Origin: Balanoglossus misakiensis
Lineage: Eukaryota > Hemichordata
Direction: 5' to 3'
Assembly: GCA_040954595.2 (NCBI GenBank)
Contig: CM082581.2
Span: forward strand, 14,322,001 to 14,386,000
DNA: 64,000 nucleotides
The position numbers were made by a program, and so were the translations under genes. The stretch's first letter is position 1. Each line of letters begins with the position of its first letter. Below are positions 59,052 to 64,000 of the stretch, in pieces. The notes beneath the pieces were generated by a model. The model was not told where the DNA came from. It saw nothing but the letters and a program-made list of their open reading frames with translations, and did no database searches.

Positions 59052-62000
59052 ATGGTAGTTCCAAGACTGGGTCATCGGCTGGTGTCACGTTTGAGGTCAT
59101 TATTGGGACAAAGGTGGAAGAGGATGGCAGAGTCAGCAACAGAATCACCTTCTGGTCTGGCAGAAAAGAGAGCTGCTGACAGCACAGACAGTGATTCAGC
59201 GCCCAAGAAAATTAAACTTGAAGAGGTATTAAGAGTACATTGTCAGTTGTGTATATATCCCAGTTTATTTTTCATACATAGTACATACATTGATCTTTAG
59301 CTCTTTGGCATATGTTCCATTTGTCATTTCAAAAGTACACCCTCGTGGGAATCTACACCCTTGTGAGAATCTAATTTAATCCTGTCTCTCATACCAGAGT
59401 ACTGGGTCAGCAAATACTGGTTCTGTGGCTGCAGAAGGTGGTGGCGAACAGAAGAAAATCCCCAAGAGGAAAGTGGCTATCCTCTTGTCATACAGTGGCA
59501 AAGATTACAATGGAATGCAAAGGTAATGAGCCATCATGTTAGTTTCACAGGACCGTGCAGTTACTAGATGTTCGCTTCTTTTTGTATGAGAAGTGTGAGT
59601 ATTTTGAGGGTTAGGATACGGTGATGTACTCATTCTGTCTGTATTGTACAGTTGAACATCCTGAACAATTTGTCCACAGTTCTGTTGACACAGAACTTCA
59701 AAATGAGAGCTAATCAATGAATCCCTTCTAAATGCATTAATTAGAGGTGTGTATATAGTGCAGTTGTTTGCAAACTTGATTCTGCACGAAATGAACCATG
59801 GCCGCCCTTTATGTTCAAACGGCGATTTTCTTTTGTTTTCAGGAATAAAGGGGTCCGTACAATTGAAGAGGATCTGTTGTCAGCCCTGGTGGCAATAGAG
59901 GCAGTTCCGCAAAACCATGCAGACATCCCCCAGAAAATGCAGTTTCAGAGATGTGCACGCACAGACAAGGGTGTGTCTGCAGTCAGGCAGATAGTCTCGT
60001 TGAAAATGGCACTGATTGAAAACGCAGCTGAGAAAATCAATGAGAAGTTACCAGCAGTCATCAGAGTTATTGGTGAGAAAACTACCAATCTATTCTCATC
60101 TCCCACAATTTTCAAGTATACATGTATACAGCTTGGTTAGGTCCAAAATTGGCTGGCAGTAGGGTAACACTGACTTGATTTTTGCATCATTGTAGTTTGG
60201 TAAGATTGTCAATGCGTAAATGAAACCCTGTCTGATCCAGATAACTTTCTCGTAATAGAACAGACCCTTTCATGTAGGATGCAATGTTAAAGGTCAAATT
60301 CAGTGATAGTATACTTTTGTTGGTGACTTTTAGGTATTAAACGTGTGACTGGTGGTTTTAATGCCAAAAACGCTTGCAGTCACAGAACGTATTCTTACAT
60401 GCTGCCGACGTTTTCGTTTGCATCGGGTGAACAACACATGAGAGAAAATTACAGAATAACAGGTTAGTATACATACATAAACTTCTGTGTAGGTTTGCCT
60501 TTATTGAATTGCATGAGTTGAAGTGTTGCAGGTAATTGGTGTACAATTATGTGTATGATCTACCAAAATGTAAGATTTTTTTAACAGTTTTCCTCGGATC
60601 AATATTTTCACATTTTTTTATCCAACTTTGTGTTTTAGATGATGTCCATGACCAAGTTCAGAATCTTTTGAATTGCTATAAAGGAACTCATAATTTTCAT
60701 AATTTCACATCAGGAAAGTAAGTGATAATTTAAGTTATTTTACAGAAAAATACAGAGAAATGATGGAAAATTGCTGGGAGAAAAGTTGTACATGCATCCA
60801 TGTAGTACCGTGTTTATCACTATAACCAGTAATCGCGTTTGCAATGTATCATTTCCAGTTTTCTTGGATTCTGTGCTTTGTATAGCTGCAGCGTGATGCT
60901 CAAAGTCTCGCCACGTCAGAAGGTGACTCTGCTGGTACTGTTTGATTAAATGTTTGAACCATCTCTTTGAACCGACAGGGCTTTCAACGAGCAGAGTGCA
61001 TTCAGGTTCATGAAGGAATTACAACTCAGTAAGGCATTTGTCCGGAATGGTGTTGAATTTGTTGTCATCACCATAGTTGGCCAAAGTTTCATGATTCACC
61101 AGATAAGGAAGATGATAGGTAAGCCTGCCCTTGTGTGTTAAGTTTGAAAGCTTATTTTGTTTACCTCAAACCTAAAGATTTTCATTATTATTTGATGTGT
61201 TATGTTTTTTCTTGATTTCAAATGTAAGAATAGCAAAGTCTTCCATGGTAAAGTATATGCTATTCTCCTTTTACTGTGACAGGTCTGGTCATAGCTATTA
61301 CAAAGGGTGTGGCACCGAGGGACACATTAGATAGATGCTGGGGCGACAGCAAGATGGACATACCCAAAGCACCATCACTCGGACTGATGTTGGAAAATGT
61401 AAGTGACTGATGACAACAAATCAAACTTTGTAAGTTTTAACCCTAGAAATGATGATGGCAACGTCTTAATAGTTATGATGAATTTCCACTGAAAAATTAG
61501 TTGATGAATTCTTTTTCTCGAGATGATTATGACAGCTGGTTGCAGAGTCACATCCTTTATGGTAATTCATGCAAAGGAGTGGAATATTGACTTTTAAGTG
61601 GCGCATGACAATGGAATTGAGGATTTGGTTCATTAAGCATGTTTAAATACTATTGCAGGTACATTTTGATCAGTACAACAAAAGATATGGTAATGATGGA
61701 ATGCATGAAGCCTTACTATGGGAAGACATGGAGGTATTCTTCAATACTTTTCCCAATTTCAGCTTTATCATACAACATGTCCAGTGTATGAGTATACATG
61801 TATGTTGAAAACCTTGAGACCTGTGGACAGCACTGGTGTCTTTACAAATTTTGCAAGTCCTGTAACGATGCTTGTATTACACCCTGTTACATCGACTAAT
61901 CATGGCTTATTGCAGACATGTGCTGTAATCCATCTATGGCTTCCTTGCTTGTTTATGCGAAATTTATGCTCAGGTGTAATTACATGGGAAAACAGCACCT

Positions 62001-63270
62001 GTATTGAGGGGTGGGTGAATTTATTCTGATTATCAACTTTCGCCTACTAAACCACGGTTCACCTACTGACCAAATCTCCAGGTTCACACATTTCTGGCCT
62101 TGTCTGTACTATTCCGAAGACTAGTTTATTCCCTGACTAGACTAACCCTAACCCTAACCCTGCCCTTTACATCAAAGGTTTAGCTAGTTGCAACCATGTT
62201 CAATGTTCAGTTGTGTTTCGGCTTTGTGGTTATCTTCTGAAACCAAATACTGTTCAGATCATACATTATTGTGTTATGAAGTAAATGTCAGGACTACTTA
62301 TCTCTATGTATTTCCTTTACCCAAATTATCTTGTTTCTTTCCCCAGAACATTATTATCAGCTTCAAAGAAGACCAAATCTACCCAACCATTGTAGAAACT
62401 GAAATCAAAGAAAAATCGTATCCTTTTATGCATAACACTGGGAATACAGAAATGGCACTGAAAATCCCTTTGAATTAGCTTCATGCTTATTTTTTAAATG
62501 CTGTCATAATTTCGATTTCTGGTGCAAGTAGCATTAGCAGTGCAAGGGATGCCGTCTTGAATTTTGGTATACAGACATAAATAGTGTTCCCATGGTACGC
62601 CCTTAACTGGACTCCAAGCATGATGAAGTGGCTGACTTCATTGCCCCTGCACACATATGATGTCAGAAACTCATACCAAGTTCCTCAGGGATTGGTGCAG
62701 CTTGCCGCCAAGAAAACTGAAGAGCAGGAAAGTCTTGACAGAACTTACCCTTGCTGGTTTAAGGTAGTAAATGCTTCGAGGACAGATTTTCAGGAAAATT
62801 ATAGTCCTCCAAATCTTTCAATTCTTTGCCTTGGTCACTTACCATTGCGTTCTCTTGGAGATTTCCTTGTGGGCAGGAAGCTGGGATTCATTGAGCGCGA
62901 TGATTCGTTTAGAAGGAACACTGAGATCGTGTCTGATTGTTTCTTGTAGATGGAAGCTCATGATGGCAGAGAAGAGGAAAAACCCAAACAGGAAATGACA
63001 ACGGGAAAGGATAATGGTGAAATGAAGAAAGAGAACACAAATACACCCCCTCTAGGGGATAATGCTGAAACGAGAGAAGTAGGCAACAACAAACAAACTG
63101 AGGAGGTGACTGTAACAACAGCAACAGATGGAAACGAGACGAAAGCAGCAACTCGTACAAAAACTGTGACTGAAAATGTTGTCATGGAAAAAAATAACTG
63201 CCAGACAAATGATCAGAAAACAGAGAGCAATATTTCCAATTCTGATGAAATGACTGATACTGCTTTGTAG
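59052..63270 (+). CDS. PUS1: tRNA pseudouridine synthase A, PUS1 (TruA family)
   Basis: Eleven exons: 59052-59225, 59398-59522, 59843-60072, 60334-60462, 60639-60717, 60979-61118, 61283-61398, 61659-61733, 62347-62417, 62619-62763, 62950-63270; 534 residues. TruA core: [18 protein letters not shown], then [16 protein letters not shown] with catalytic Asp141 in [30 protein letters not shown], and [13 protein letters not shown]. The first 24 residues are rich in Arg and lack acids ([20 protein letters not shown]), a mitochondrial targeting signal. A second in-frame Met at residue 25 (MAESATES) would give the nuclear form, paralleling human PUS1 isoforms. A C-terminal [10 protein letters not shown] block matches the vertebrate WLSTLPIH. 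Exon 11 adds a 106-residue hydrophilic Lys/Glu/Thr-rich tail not known to me in vertebrates. A polyA signal AATAAA lies at 63451-63456. Confidence 0.92.
62143..62161. repeat. short telomere-like CCCTAA tract in PUS1 intron 8
   Basis: Three units of CTAACC followed by diverged sequence, about 19 bp. No flanking inverted repeats like those of the 8275-8491 element were seen, so it may be an interstitial telomere-like microsatellite or a remnant. Confidence 0.6.
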
Positions 63271-64000
63271 CTATCAGACCATCCGATAAAAAGAGACAAA
63301 TATATCTCAGAGTGATTTTTTTCAGGAATTTGTGAAATAGTTTGGCCAGTTCATCCATACATGACCAAATTTGTCCTCTGTATGTATCTAACAATTAGAC
63401 AAATGCTTCCTTCTGACTGGATGTAACATGGAACTTTTTTTGAAAAATGTAATAAAACCTACAGAAAGATTTGTTTACATTACAAAACTTTGATTATCTT
63501 GATTATTTAGTATCAGACCCATAAACCATGTGTTAGCCCCCACCCCCACCCCCACCAGGTGGAACCCATAATGGGGACTTTGAGCTCAGGATCTGTCTGT
63601 CTGCCCACAGGGGGGCACTCCCTCCGCGCTTTTATCGTGTGTGTGTGTTTGTTGTTATTGATTGGCATAATGTAGATATGAGAGTGAGAAACTCTCCTCT
63701 TTGTTTGTCATTCTTATACAGCATACAATAATGCTTACAAATGTTTATACCAGTAAATATCAATATTATTTCCAAGGAAGCTCCAAACATTGTGGCATCA
63801 CCAAGCAATAATGAATGAACAAATGCACACCAGGGAACCTGTCTCCACTCATAATAAAGTTGTTTCTTTTTTACTTAAATTTGGTAGGTGAAATATTTGA
63901 ATATTGAAATCAAAGTTAAACATTTCCTTCCCATATATCTTCTTTCTGCTTTTTCACTTCTCGTTTCTTTTCTGTGATAAAAAAAATGTAGAAGATTTCA
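63271..64000. other. PUS1 3' UTR and window end
   Basis: The 3' UTR reaches the AATAAA at 63451-63456. A (CCCCCA)n tract follows at about 63536-63557, then AT-rich sequence. At 63930-63977 a minus-strand AG acceptor leads into a short open frame (KKREVKKQKEDIW, TAA) that could be the last exon of the next gene; it is too short to claim. Confidence 0.4.

Noticed and set aside
63930-63977. Possible terminal exon of a neighbouring minus-strand gene (KKREVKKQKEDIW)
   Set aside because: Only about 17 codons and the acceptor sits at the window edge; cannot be supported from this sequence alone.
1-64000. CRISPR arrays, bacterial operons, tRNA or rRNA genes
   Set aside because: Intron-rich eukaryotic genes throughout; no regularly spaced direct repeats, no cloverleaf or rRNA-like sequence recognised.

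Overview
This window is nuclear DNA from an animal. Genes are split into short exons with consensus GT/AG borders, introns are AT-rich and a few hundred bases long, and polyA signals are AATAAA. The protein set (MFSD13A, PRMT6, NKIRAS, HPS1, drebrin-like, TRPV, CIMIP2, AMN1-like LRR, PUS1) looks more like vertebrates than ecdysozoans. Compact introns and an insect-style TRPV suggest an invertebrate deuterostome such as a hemichordate or cephalochordate. I cannot name the species. All exon chains were joined by hand, with reading phase checked at every junction.

Layout, left to right: a possible 3' terminal exon of an unknown gene (-, 63-266); an MFS transporter MFSD13A/TMEM180 (+, 1451-5452); a GNAT acetyltransferase (-, 6928-8044) head to head with intronless PRMT6 (+, 9088-10212); the kappaB-Ras GTPase NKIRAS (+, 11539-14045); HPS1 of BLOC-3 (+, 16761-21851); drebrin-like/Abp1 (-, 23467-28167); a five-exon secreted helical protein (-, 28836-30983); an intronless orphan gene (+, 33091-33537); a TRPV channel (-, 35839-44034) head to head with CIMIP2/FAM166 (+, 45352-50840); and a cysteine-type LRR protein (-, 53963-57840) head to head with PUS1 (+, 59052-63270).

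The most interesting locus is 28836-30983. It predicts a 260-residue protein with a signal peptide and long amphipathic helices. It has five exons, a 22-nt first coding exon, and intron phases 1-0-0-0. That is the gene structure of vertebrate long-chain class I helical cytokines (IL-6, G-CSF, growth hormone, erythropoietin). Its last helix follows the helix-D pattern of the IL-6/CNTF group. I propose it as a candidate invertebrate class I cytokine; structure prediction and receptor evidence would decide.

The non-coding part is rich in small DNA transposons: a roughly 92-bp TTAA-flanked MITE in about nine copies, one of which contributes the stop codon of the LRR gene; a 217-bp palindromic element enclosing telomere-like repeats; an 854-bp element with 32-bp inverted repeats inside the TRPV gene; and a 140-bp hairpin inside NKIRAS. 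The genes do not form one pathway. Several belong to broad cell-biology systems: lysosome-related organelles (HPS1), actin and endocytosis (drebrin-like), ciliary microtubules (CIMIP2), sensory calcium entry (TRPV), and RNA or histone modification (PUS1, PRMT6).
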